DNA of 9,336 nucleotides from Clostridiales bacterium (GTDB lineage Bacteria > Bacillota > Clostridia > WRLR01), in the NCBI GenBank assembly GCA_031263625.1, contig JAISFK010000465.1, forward strand, positions 1 to 9,336, in the 5' to 3' direction. Below are positions 1 through 6,283 of this stretch, piece after piece; positions within the stretch are counted from its first letter, which is position 1, and each line of letters starts with the position of its first letter. Below the pieces are notes generated by a model that saw only the letters and a list, made by a program, of their open reading frames with translations, was not told where the DNA came from and searched no databases. A program made the position numbers and the translations under genes.

Positions 1-83
1 TGTACAGGAAGCTGAACATAGCGATGGGCGCGGCGCTGTTCGCCGGCGGCGCCCTCTTTTCGCTCCTGTCGCAGGCGCGATAG
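1..83 (+). CDS. C-terminal end of an unidentified membrane protein (partial)
   Basis: Only the end of this gene is inside the window: 26 codons in the frame starting at base 3, with stop TAG at 81-83. The peptide begins YRKLNIAMGAALFAGGALF and finishes with SLLSQAR. A basic start followed by a run of small and hydrophobic residues fits a last transmembrane helix, with a short polar tail in the cytoplasm. The arrangement resembles the C-terminus of LysE/RhtB-type exporters, but that is only an impression from 26 residues and many other transporters end this way. It is separated from the next gene by about 500 bases and a strong terminator, so it is unlikely to belong to the sugar locus. Confidence 0.45.
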   Translation, partial: YRKLNIAMGAALFAGGALFSLLSQAR

Positions 84-136
84 CCCGCGACGCCCCCATG
101 CCGCGCAAAGCCCGCCGCAAGCAGGGCAGGCGAAGC

Positions 137-217
137 GCCAGGCGGGCAGGCAGGCCGCCCGCGCATATGTTGGGCGCGGCAGGGCGGCAACAGGGCGCTG
201 TGCCAGGCGGGCCGCCC
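137..217. repeat. GC-rich imperfect direct repeats with hairpin potential
   Basis: The 11-mer GCCAGGCGGGC occurs at 137-147 and again at 202-212, each followed by GCCGCCC (directly in the second copy, after 6 extra bases in the first). The 7-bp arms GGGCGGC (182-188) and GCCGCCC (211-217) could pair around a 22-base loop, and GCGGGC (142-147) could pair with GCCCGC (157-162). No T-run follows either hairpin. It lies between the upstream stop codon and the terminator at 237, so it may be structured 3' untranslated RNA. No known family is recognised. Confidence 0.4.
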
Positions 218-236
218 ATTAAAACATAATCAAAAC

Positions 237-283
237 AAGGCGCGGGGCATGGCATTACAGCATTGCCCCGCGCCTTTGCTTTT
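237..283. terminator. Strong intrinsic terminator, probably bidirectional
   Basis: A perfect 13-bp stem is formed by AAGGCGCGGGGCA (237-249) and its reverse complement TGCCCCGCGCCTT (264-276), with a 14-base loop. It is followed by TTTGCTTTT, which gives the T-rich tail on the + strand. The bases before the stem (218-236) are A-rich, so a minus-strand transcript would also meet a stem and then a U-rich stretch. It most likely ends the transcript of the upstream partial gene, 154 bases after its stop codon, and insulates the kinase/regulator genes from it. Confidence 0.85.
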
Positions 284-503
284 CACAGCCCCGCCAACCG
301 TCACTGTCTTGTCGCCAGCCGTTTCTTTCTCCATGTATAGCCTTATCGTCATCGTCCCAGCCGCCTGTATGCCGACACTTCGCCGCCCATGAAGCCGCCG
401 TCGTAGAACGCGGCAAAACTTACGATAGCGCAAGCTGAATTTTTGCGCCCTCCCACCGCCCCGCTTTTCGTAATTTTTGCGGCAAATGAGAAGAAGTCGC
501 TGT
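284..503. other. Gene-free stretch with no clear feature
   Basis: This 220-base stretch between the terminator and the candidate kinase promoter holds no open frame that I consider real. The minus-strand frames that cross it are short, mutually exclusive, have no ribosome site and run into the terminator stem. A weak inverted repeat GCGCAA (428-433) / TTGCGC (443-448) is present without a T-tail. ACGATA at 422-427 matches the core of the repeats at 3391-3420, which may be chance. Confidence 0.5.
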
Positions 504-532
504 TTCGCTATGGCGCCGCGCTGTGCTATGCT
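504..532 (+). promoter_or_regulatory. Candidate extended -10 promoter for the kinase/regulator genes
   Basis: TGCTATGCT at 524-532 is a good extended -10 element (TGn followed by TATGCT). The hexamer 17 bases upstream, TTCGCT at 504-509, is a poor -35, which is common when an extended -10 is present. Transcription would start near 538-540, at the beginning of the 13-bp repeats, and leave a leader of about 50 bases before the kinase ATG. This is inferred from motif match and position only. Confidence 0.4.
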
Positions 533-535
533 CGG

Positions 536-587
536 TTGCAGCGCCAAACGGCAACGCAAGGTGGCAGCGCCAGATTGCAGCGCCAAA
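536..587. repeat. Four tandem 13-bp repeats directly before the kinase start
   Basis: Units are TTGCAGCGCCAAA (536-548), CGGCAACGCAAGG (549-561), TGGCAGCGCCAGA (562-574) and TTGCAGCGCCAAA (575-587). The first and last are identical; the middle two are diverged, the second most. The array fills the space between the candidate -10 and the ATG at 588, so it would make up nearly the whole leader. It leaves the kinase without a normal Shine-Dalgarno sequence: the only purine-rich candidate, AAGGTGG at 558-564, is 23 bases from the ATG. Confidence 0.8.
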
Positions 588-2306
588 ATGAAGACTACTA
601 TGAATATAAAAAAGATTTCCATATCTATAAAATTTCTTCTGATTTTGTTATTCGGCATCATTCTGCTGTACGGTTTTTCCGTCTATCAGAATTACACGAC
701 GCGCAAACGCCTGAACAATGAATTTTTGTTTGCGGTCACTTCCAAAATGGAGCACTACATATCCGTTCTGGAAAATAACATTGACAGCATCGTCAAGGTG
801 CAGGAGCTGTATTCCCACGAGCTGGATCTTAACATGCTGAGTTATGGCGGAGCTGTTTTATCCGAATATGAGAAACTTCAGATTATTCGAAATCTGCAAA
901 AAGATTTATTCCGCAATATAGGCTTTAGCCATTTAATCAAAAGCGCCAATGTTGACATTCCCGCGCTGGAAAAAACTGTCAACTCGCATTATCAATACCT
1001 TGACTGGGACGAGCGGAAATACGATTTTCTATGGCGGCAGTCGCTTAACATGGAGAGCAGGATATCCGCTTATCGCGGCCTGCTGTATGTGTCAAAGTCA
1101 TATCCTGTCTATTTCAAGCCGGACGCGGGGCCTTCGTATGTTGTATATTGCGAGCTGGACAGAGAAAAGCTGATCAAAGAGCTGGCAATACTGTGCGAAA
1201 GCAGCTATTCCACATGCTATTTGATGTCGCGCGACGGGGCGTGGAGCCTTGGCACGGGCGCGCAAGACAGCGCCGACGCCATGGAAGTCTCCGGGCTCGC
1301 GCCGGGACAATATTATACGGATAGCGCTGAGGAAAAGCGCTATGTGGAGAGCAGGGAATCCGAATCGCTGGGAATACGCTTGGTATCGCTCATTCCCGAA
1401 AGATATATTAGGCAGAACGGGGTTGTTTACACCATACAGTTTGCCGGGATTTCCGTTATGGCGCTGCTTGTCGCCAGCATGTACATTGGCGGAGTCCACA
1501 AATTGCTGCGCATCCCAATGAAGACCATCATGGACGCGTTCACGTCGGTAAAGGCGGGAGACCTTTCCTACCGGATCCAGCACAACCGCGGCGACGAGTA
1601 TGCCTTTTTGTACAACGGCTTCAACGATATGATGAAAAACATACATGCCCTGACAGCCGAGGTCACCAAGCAGGAGAAGCTGGTTTCGCAGGCCGAGCTG
1701 CGACAGCTGCAATATCAGATAAACCCGCATTTCCTTTACAATTCGCTGTATGTCATCTATCGGCTGGCAGCGAGCGAAGAGCTTGAAACCATACAGAAAT
1801 TGTCGCAATATCTGGGAGGGTATTACCGCTATATTACCAGAATCCCGTCGCAGCTCATCGAGCTGGCAAGGGAAATCGAGCATTGCAGGAATTACCTCGA
1901 GATACAAAAATACCGGTTCGGAAACAGGGTAACGTCAAATTACCGGGAGCCGCGGCAGGTGCCGGAGCTCATGGTTCCGGTGCTGGTGCTGCAGCCGATC
2001 GTGGAAAACGCGTTTGAATACGCGGCCGAAAAGTCCGACGGGCAGAAAATCATAGACGTCCGGCTGGAAGAGATGGAAGACAAAGTCGTTTTCACGGTCG
2101 AGGACAACGGCGGGGATGTGACCGGCGAGCTTTTGGAGAGGCTGCGCGGCTTGCTGGCGAATGGCGAATCCGGCGAGGTCACCGGCATGATAAACGTGCA
2201 TCGGCGCTTGGTGGGGAGATATGGGGAACGGGCCGGCGTGAGAATTGAAAAAAGCGGCTACGGCGGGCTGAAGGTATCGGTTATTATGTTGAAAGGGGAA
2301 CCGTGA
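588..2306 (+). CDS. YesM-type sensor histidine kinase (two-component system)
   Basis: Membrane sensor kinase of 572 residues, a normal length for the YesM/LytS-like group. Visible parts in order: TM helix about 12-33, extracellular sensor region about 34-279, second TM about 280-303, HAMP linker about 304-359, His_kinase domain with phosphoacceptor His381 in the motif INPHFLYNSL, and HATPase_c domain with N-box VENAF (Asn474) and the G1 motif EDNGG around Asp506. The later glycine motif is degenerate (TGMINVHRRL where GxGLxNvxxRL is usual), as often seen in this family. It should sense an extracellular signal and phosphorylate the regulator encoded next, with which it overlaps by one base. 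The start is uncertain: ATG 588 and ATG 600 are both directly before the first TM, and neither has a convincing ribosome site. The frame is open back to 477, but that extension is unlike a signal anchor. The 5' half is visibly richer in A/T than the rest of the locus. Confidence 0.93.
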   Translation: MKTTMNIKKISISIKFLLILLFGIILLYGFSVYQNYTTRKRLNNEFLFAVTSKMEHYISVLENNIDSIVKVQELYSHELDLNMLSYGGAVLSEYEKLQIIRNLQKDLFRNIGFSHLIKSANVDIPALEKTVNSHYQYLDWDERKYDFLWRQSLNMESRISAYRGLLYVSKSYPVYFKPDAGPSYVVYCELDREKLIKELAILCESSYSTCYLMSRDGAWSLGTGAQDSADAMEVSGLAPGQYYTDSAEEKRYVESRESESLGIRLVSLIPERYIRQNGVVYTIQFAGISVMALLVASMYIGGVHKLLRIPMKTIMDAFTSVKAGDLSYRIQHNRGDEYAFLYNGFNDMMKNIHALTAEVTKQEKLVSQAELRQLQYQINPHFLYNSLYVIYRLAASEELETIQKLSQYLGGYYRYITRIPSQLIELAREIEHCRNYLEIQKYRFGNRVTSNYREPRQVPELMVPVLVLQPIVENAFEYAAEKSDGQKIIDVRLEEMEDKVVFTVEDNGGDVTGELLERLRGLLANGESGEVTGMINVHRRLVGRYGERAGVRIEKSGYGGLKVSVIMLKGEP

Positions 2307-3340
2307 TGCATCATCTCTTGCTGGTTGACGATGAAGATATCGCTTTGAGAGGCATGTACGACCTTTTGCTGAGGGAATTCAAGGACTTGGCGATCTACAA
2401 GGCGTCCTCGGGCAGCGAGGCGATTGCGCGGCTGGAAAGCAGCCGGATCGATATCGCGGTAATCGATATAAGCATGCCGGGCATGAGCGGCCTCGAGCTG
2501 CAAAAAATCATTGTGAAAAAATGGCCCCTGTGCCGCACTTTGTTTTTGACCGGATACGATGTCTTTGAATACGCAAAAGAGGCCATCCGTTCCGGAGGCG
2601 CGGATTACATCCTTAAACTTGAAGGCGACGAGGTCGTGCTAAGCGCGCTTCGCAAAAACATCGGCATTTTGGAGGATGAAGAAAAAAAGCGGGCAGAGCT
2701 TGCGCTGAAGCTCGACGAGGCGGAAGAATCGGGTTCCATGTATGAGCAGCTGCACAAATTTGCGCGGGGCGGAATGGCCGCCGCCTGCCGCGAATATGCC
2801 GCCGCCAACGTAAGGTACATCCCCGGCGAGTACTACAGGTGGGCTGTGGCGGTCAACCGGCTGATGAAGCAGCTGAACCTCGCGGAGGAAGCGTCGGAGA
2901 AAATCAACTATTCCAGCCTCTTTGACTTCAACAGCTTTAGCTGCGCGGAAGCCATGCACTGCTATATATCGGAAGTGACCGGGGCGATCTTCCAGATCCT
3001 GCGCGAACGCGGCAGCCAGAATATGGACAGGCACGTTGCGGAGGTCAATAATTATATCTGCAACAATCTTGAAAAGGATCTTTCCATCGCGACCTTGGCG
3101 GATTGCTTCCATTTCAACCCGTCTTACCTGTCGCGCATGTATAAAAAGAAAATGGGAATGTCCATGTCCGAATATATATGCGAGCAGCGCCTGAAAAAGG
3201 CCCGCCAGCTTTTATCCGCGTCGAACTGCAAAATCAAGGACGTCGCGGAGGCTGCCGGCTTTTCTTCTCCAAGCTATTTCACGCAATGCTTCTCCCGCGC
3301 TTTCTCCATCTCCCCGCAAGAATACCGCGTAAGCAAATAG
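2306..3340 (+). CDS. YesN-type response regulator, receiver plus AraC DNA-binding domain
   Basis: Cytoplasmic transcription regulator of 344 residues, partner of the preceding kinase. Receiver domain about 1-120: acidic pair Asp8/Asp9, phosphoacceptor Asp54 in VIDISMPGMSG, Thr82 and conserved Lys104 in YILKL (usually KP, here KL). A linker of about 120 residues follows; it is short, since many YesN proteins are longer. The C-terminal AraC/XylS domain spans about 243-344, with the first helix-turn-helix in LSIATLADCFHFNPSYLSRM and the second in KIKDVAEAAGFSSPSYFTQC, ending in the typical FxxxxxxSPQEYR. ATG 2306 is preferred over GTG 2303 because AAAGGGGA (2292-2299) then has normal spacing; the TGATG junction indicates translational coupling to the kinase. 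Its likely target is the lipoprotein promoter just downstream, where paired direct repeats suit two AraC half-sites. Confidence 0.95.
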   Translation: MHHLLLVDDEDIALRGMYDLLLREFKDLAIYKASSGSEAIARLESSRIDIAVIDISMPGMSGLELQKIIVKKWPLCRTLFLTGYDVFEYAKEAIRSGGADYILKLEGDEVVLSALRKNIGILEDEEKKRAELALKLDEAEESGSMYEQLHKFARGGMAAACREYAAANVRYIPGEYYRWAVAVNRLMKQLNLAEEASEKINYSSLFDFNSFSCAEAMHCYISEVTGAIFQILRERGSQNMDRHVAEVNNYICNNLEKDLSIATLADCFHFNPSYLSRMYKKKMGMSMSEYICEQRLKKARQLLSASNCKIKDVAEAAGFSSPSYFTQCFSRAFSISPQEYRVSK

Positions 3341-3355
3341 GCGTTTTGCCGCAGA

Positions 3356-3391
3356 TTCTTTAAGCGCTTCTTTAAGCGCTTCTTTAAGCGG
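3356..3391. repeat. Three tandem 12-bp repeats with palindromic AAGCGCTT cores
   Basis: TTCTTTAAGCGC occurs at 3356-3367 and 3368-3379, and TTCTTTAAGCGG at 3380-3391, beginning 16 bases after the regulator stop codon. The junctions form the self-complementary octamer AAGCGCTT at 3362-3369 and 3374-3381. These two octamers could pair with each other around the 4-base loop CTTT, giving an 8-bp hairpin in RNA. It could act as a weak terminator for the regulator transcript or as a protein-binding array before the lipoprotein promoter. There is no proper T-run after it, so the terminator reading is weak. Confidence 0.85.
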
Positions 3392-3396
3392 TCACG
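3383..3396 (+). promoter_or_regulatory. cre-like site (possible CcpA operator)
   Basis: TTTAAGCGGTCACG matches the catabolite-responsive element consensus TGWAANCGNTNWCA at all but two positions (the second base and the last base). It lies about 40-65 bases upstream of the candidate -10 elements of the lipoprotein operon. Catabolite control of sugar-uptake operons by CcpA is usual in Bacillota. The match is imperfect and partly a by-product of the 12-bp repeat, so this remains a weak call. Confidence 0.3.
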
Positions 3397-3420
3397 ATAT
3401 ATAAAGAAATGTAACGATAT
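3391..3420 (+). promoter_or_regulatory. Paired direct repeats, probable AraC-type operator of the YesN-like regulator
   Basis: GTCACGATAT (3391-3400) and GTAACGATAT (3411-3420) are 10-bp direct repeats with one mismatch, whose starts are exactly 20 bases apart, about two helical turns. AraC-family activators typically bind two directly repeated half-sites about 21 bp apart, the downstream one touching or overlapping the -35 region. Here the downstream copy overlaps the -35 position for TATAAT at 3435 and ends 5 bases before the -35 position for TATACT at 3449. An AraC-type regulator is encoded immediately upstream. The layout is seen directly; binding is inferred. Confidence 0.6.
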
Positions 3421-3454
3421 TATGATTTATTGTATATAATTTTTATGCTATACT
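3412..3454 (+). promoter_or_regulatory. Promoter region of the transporter/glycosidase operon
   Basis: Two -10 candidates are present. TATAAT (3435-3440) is a perfect -10, but the hexamer 17 bases before it (TAACGA, 3412-3417) matches the -35 consensus poorly. TGCTATACT (3446-3454) is a good extended -10 with TTTATT (3426-3431) as a weak -35. Poor -35 elements next to direct repeats fit an activator-dependent promoter. The start of transcription would be near 3447 or 3461, leaving a leader of about 33-47 bases before the lipoprotein ATG. Confidence 0.6.
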
Positions 3455-3493
3455 CGTAAGCGCCGGCAAATTAATCGAATAGGAGCACAGCAT

Positions 3494-5284
3494 ATGAAAG
3501 CGAAACTGGCATGCATTGTTTTAGCGTCCATTATGATCCTCGCGGCAGGGTGTCAGAGCGGAACCGGCGGCGGTTCCCCTGCCGTGACAACCGGTTCTCA
3601 GCCGGCTCCAGTTTCCGATTCCGGTTCCGCCGACGCGGCCGATGCCGCCGACGCGGCCGAAACTGCGGCCGACGCGGCCGACGCCGACGTTGCGGCCGAA
3701 ACTGCGGACGGCGAAATGGGCAGGTACGACTCGCCGCTCACCGTGGTTATGGTAAACAACACGAACGACGAGCTGTCCAAGCAATACGAGGCGATTGGCG
3801 AAAGCGCGGAGGACAACCGCTGGACGCGGCTGTACAAAGAGAAGCTGAATATTGATATAGAGTATATGTGGATTGCCAAGCCCGACGCGTATGATGAAAA
3901 ATTCAACATTATGATGGCGTCCGGCGCGCTGCCCGATATCATGCGCGTCAACGCGGTTCAGTTCAAGCAGCTGCTGGACGCGGATCAGCTCGCCGACCTG
4001 ACGGGCGTCTACGACAGCTACATGGACGCGGACTACAAGGCAATTACCGACGAGGACCCGTTTATGCTTAAACTGTCTGTCTTTGGCGGGAAGCTGATGG
4101 GGCTCCCGCAAGCGCCCACGTTTCCCTACTCCAATACCCACTCCCTGTGGATTCGCTCCGACTGGCTCGAAAAGCTGGGCCTGAATCCGCCGTCCACCAT
4201 GGACGAGCTTATAGACACCGCGCGGAAATTTGTGCAGGCAAAACCCGACGGGGCCGACACATACGGCATCGCCCTGAGCAAGGATTCCCTCGGCAACCTG
4301 CGCGGCGCCGACGAGGCGCCCGGCTTCCGGGGATTGGCGAACGGCTATCACGCGTATCCCAACACGTGGATACAGGGGGCCGGCGGAAAGCTGATGAACG
4401 GTTCCATCGCGCCTGAGATCAAGACCGTGCTGTCCGTCATGAACGGCCTGTACCAGGAAGGCGTGCTGAGCAAGGAATTCGCGGTTAAGGACAAGACAAC
4501 ATATTATCAGGATCTGGTCGCCGGCAAGGTGGGCATCGCCTATGACTGGCTCGGGCTTGGCCTGAATGTCAACGAGCTGAAAACATTGAAGCCCGACGCT
4601 GAGCTGAAGGCGTACCCGCTTCCGTCCGCGGACGATTCCCCCGCGCGCCCCCAGACCCGCGCCGTGATCGATTACTGGTACGTGGCGAGCAAAAACTTCT
4701 CCCATCCCGAGGCTATGATAAAAATGGCCAACCTTCACATCGCCACCCTGATCACCTCGCTGGCCGCTGAAATGTCCCCCGACGGGAAAACCCCCAACTC
4801 GGAGTATTACGGCGCGCCCCCGGAAGCGTCGTCCGCGTTCGAGATGGTCAACTTCTGGTTCTCGCTCACCCCCGATCAGAACGCGCAGCGCGTCTACATC
4901 AAAGACGCGGCCGAAAAGAGGGACAGCTCCGCGGTATCGAAAAACGATATGCCCATTTACGCGAATTTGGTGGCATACGACGAAGGGGATCTGTCGCAAT
5001 GGGGCTGGAACCGCACGTTCGGCGGCCCGAACGGCGGCTCGGAAAACGTGAATGTCTACAAGAATGACAACCGCGCGATGGTGGACGAATATTTTGGCCT
5101 CCCGACCGACACCATGGCCGAGCGCGAAGCCACTCTGGATCAGCTTCAGATCGAAACGTTCACCAAAATCGTGATGGGCGAATCGCCTGTTGACGAGTTC
5201 GACGCTTTTGCGAGCAAATGGCTGAGCCTTGGCGGGCAGGCCATAACCGACGAAGTGAACGAATGGTACGCCGCCAACAAATAA
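3494..5284 (+). CDS. Extracellular solute-binding lipoprotein, LplA type (sugar ABC transporter)
   Basis: Binding protein of 596 residues that captures an oligosaccharide outside the cell and delivers it to the two permeases encoded next. The signal peptide is MKAKLACIVLASIMILAAGC: two lysines, a hydrophobic stretch and lipobox LAAG with lipidated Cys20. A Ser/Gly/Thr then Ala/Asp-rich linker covers about 21-76. The binding domain starts near SPLTVVMVNN and carries family patterns such as MMASGALPDIM, LPQAP, LWIRSDWLEKLGL and PSTMDELIDTARKF, typical of the long LplA-like members of the family-1 binding proteins (COG1653). Length fits that group. Start ATG 3494 has AGGAG at 3481-3485, 8 bases upstream. 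It is first in the operon and is followed by permease 1 after 25 bases. The ligand cannot be told from sequence; the glycosidase downstream suggests an arabinofuranose-containing oligosaccharide. Confidence 0.95.
   Translation: MKAKLACIVLASIMILAAGCQSGTGGGSPAVTTGSQPAPVSDSGSADAADAADAAETAADAADADVAAETADGEMGRYDSPLTVVMVNNTNDELSKQYEAIGESAEDNRWTRLYKEKLNIDIEYMWIAKPDAYDEKFNIMMASGALPDIMRVNAVQFKQLLDADQLADLTGVYDSYMDADYKAITDEDPFMLKLSVFGGKLMGLPQAPTFPYSNTHSLWIRSDWLEKLGLNPPSTMDELIDTARKFVQAKPDGADTYGIALSKDSLGNLRGADEAPGFRGLANGYHAYPNTWIQGAGGKLMNGSIAPEIKTVLSVMNGLYQEGVLSKEFAVKDKTTYYQDLVAGKVGIAYDWLGLGLNVNELKTLKPDAELKAYPLPSADDSPARPQTRAVIDYWYVASKNFSHPEAMIKMANLHIATLITSLAAEMSPDGKTPNSEYYGAPPEASSAFEMVNFWFSLTPDQNAQRVYIKDAAEKRDSSAVSKNDMPIYANLVAYDEGDLSQWGWNRTFGGPNGGSENVNVYKNDNRAMVDEYFGLPTDTMAEREATLDQLQIETFTKIVMGESPVDEFDAFASKWLSLGGQAITDEVNEWYAANK
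3629..3707. repeat. GC-rich internal repeat coding for the Ala/Asp-rich lipoprotein linker
   Basis: GCCGACGCGGCC occurs three times (3629-3640, 3647-3658, 3668-3679) and GCGGCCGAAACTGCGG twice (3653-3668, 3692-3707). In frame this gives an acidic low-complexity segment of Ala, Asp, Glu and Thr (about residues 46-72) between the lipid anchor and the binding domain. It probably acts as a flexible or helical tether. Repeat spacings are multiples of three, so changes in number would keep the frame. Confidence 0.8.
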
Positions 5285-5309
5285 AACGTCGCGAAAGGAA
5301 TGCGCGCCG

Positions 5310-6227
5310 ATGAAAGCAACCGCGTTGCAGGCGAAAAAGCGCAAAAGCGAAACGGTATTTCATGTCATGCTGCTGCCTGCCGTTGTTTTTTGCTTGATTT
5401 TTTCATACGTGCCTCTGGGCGGGCTGGTCATTGCCTTCCAAAAATTCAAGCCGGCCAAGGGGCTCTTCGGCCCGCAGGATTGGATCGGGATGGGGAATTT
5501 CCGCTATCTGCTGGAGATGCCCAATACCGTCAACGTGCTGCGCAACACCCTCGTCATCTCGCTCTGGAAGATGGTTTTGGGGATATTGGTCCCGCTGGCG
5601 GTCGCGCTGCTCATCAACGAGGTTGCGAACACGCGCTTTAAAAGAAGCGTGCAGACGATTATTTTTATGCCGTACTTCCTTTCGTGGATCATACTGTCCG
5701 GCATTTTTATCCAGATGCTCTCCCCCGCGGACGGTTTGGCCAACCAGTTCATCGGGCTGTTCGGCGCGGAGCCCATTTTCTTTTTGGGGGACAACAGGTG
5801 GTTTCAGGGGACGGTCATCGCGACTGACGTGTGGAAAACCTTCGGCTTCAATACCATCGTGTTCTTCGCGGCCATCACGTCGATTGACCCGTGCCTGTAC
5901 GAATCGGCGAAGATCGACGGCGCCGGCAGGATGAGGCAATGCCTGAGCATAACCATACCGTGCATAATGGGGACAATCGTGCTGCTGGGCGTTTTGAGCA
6001 TGGGCAACATCCTCAACGCCGGCTTCGACCAGATTTTCAACATGTACAGCCCCATCGTGTACGAGACCGGCGACATTCTGGACACCTTTGTCTACCGGCT
6101 GGGCATACGCGAGGCTCAATACGGGGTGGCCGCCGCGGTTGGCTTCTTCAAATCGATCATATCCACGCTGTTCATATCGGCGTCTTACTTCATGGCCTAC
6201 AAATTCGCCGATTACCGGATCTTTTGA
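5310..6227 (+). CDS. ABC transporter permease, LplB type
   Basis: Membrane subunit of 305 residues forming half of the sugar channel. Six hydrophobic segments are visible at about 18-38, 82-104, 117-137, 166-190, 216-236 and 272-297. The cytoplasmic EAA loop that contacts the ATPase reads ESAKIDGAGRMRQCLSITIP (198-217), a good match to the binding-protein-dependent permease signature (EAA, then G, then I-x-P). LplB hallmarks include LLPAVVFCLIFSYVPLGGLV near the N-terminus, NFRYLL, and a YRIF C-terminus. AAAGGA at 5294-5299 lies 10 bases before ATG 5310. It follows the lipoprotein gene by 25 bases and precedes permease 2 by 8 bases, so all are co-transcribed. Its partner ATPase is not in the window. 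Confidence 0.95.
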   Translation: MKATALQAKKRKSETVFHVMLLPAVVFCLIFSYVPLGGLVIAFQKFKPAKGLFGPQDWIGMGNFRYLLEMPNTVNVLRNTLVISLWKMVLGILVPLAVALLINEVANTRFKRSVQTIIFMPYFLSWIILSGIFIQMLSPADGLANQFIGLFGAEPIFFLGDNRWFQGTVIATDVWKTFGFNTIVFFAAITSIDPCLYESAKIDGAGRMRQCLSITIPCIMGTIVLLGVLSMGNILNAGFDQIFNMYSPIVYETGDILDTFVYRLGIREAQYGVAAAVGFFKSIISTLFISASYFMAYKFADYRIF

Positions 6228-6235
6228 GGTGAACC

Positions 6236-6283
6236 ATGAAAACAAGCGCCAGTAGACGCGTGAAAACAAGCGCCAGCAGACGC
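6236..6283. repeat. 24-bp tandem duplication spanning the permease 2 start codon
   Basis: Bases 6236-6259 and 6260-6283 are identical except at two positions (A/G at the first base, T/C at the eighteenth). Each copy starts with a possible initiator (ATG, then GTG) and encodes KTSASRR. The unit is in frame. A recent duplication by slippage at the gene start is the simplest explanation; the basic N-terminal tail of the permease is extended by 8 residues. Confidence 0.9.

Noticed and set aside
477..587. Upstream in-frame extension of the kinase beginning at TTG 477 (or ATG 486)
   Set aside because: The added residues are Arg/Cys/Ala-rich, come from the promoter and the 13-bp repeats, and would put a polar stretch before the first transmembrane helix. 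Family members begin right before that helix.
230..661. 143-codon minus-strand open frame before the kinase
   Set aside because: It crosses the terminator stem, the candidate promoter and the kinase start, has no ribosome site, and its residue content looks like GC-rich noise.
3356..3391. Reading the 12-bp repeats as a CRISPR array or riboswitch
   Set aside because: The units are short, directly adjacent, without spacers, and no conserved riboswitch core is visible.
3521..5344. 607-codon minus-strand open frame opposite the lipoprotein gene
   Set aside because: It is an antisense shadow of a well-supported gene with signal peptide, lipobox, ribosome site and family motifs. Long antisense frames are common where the third codon base is G or C.
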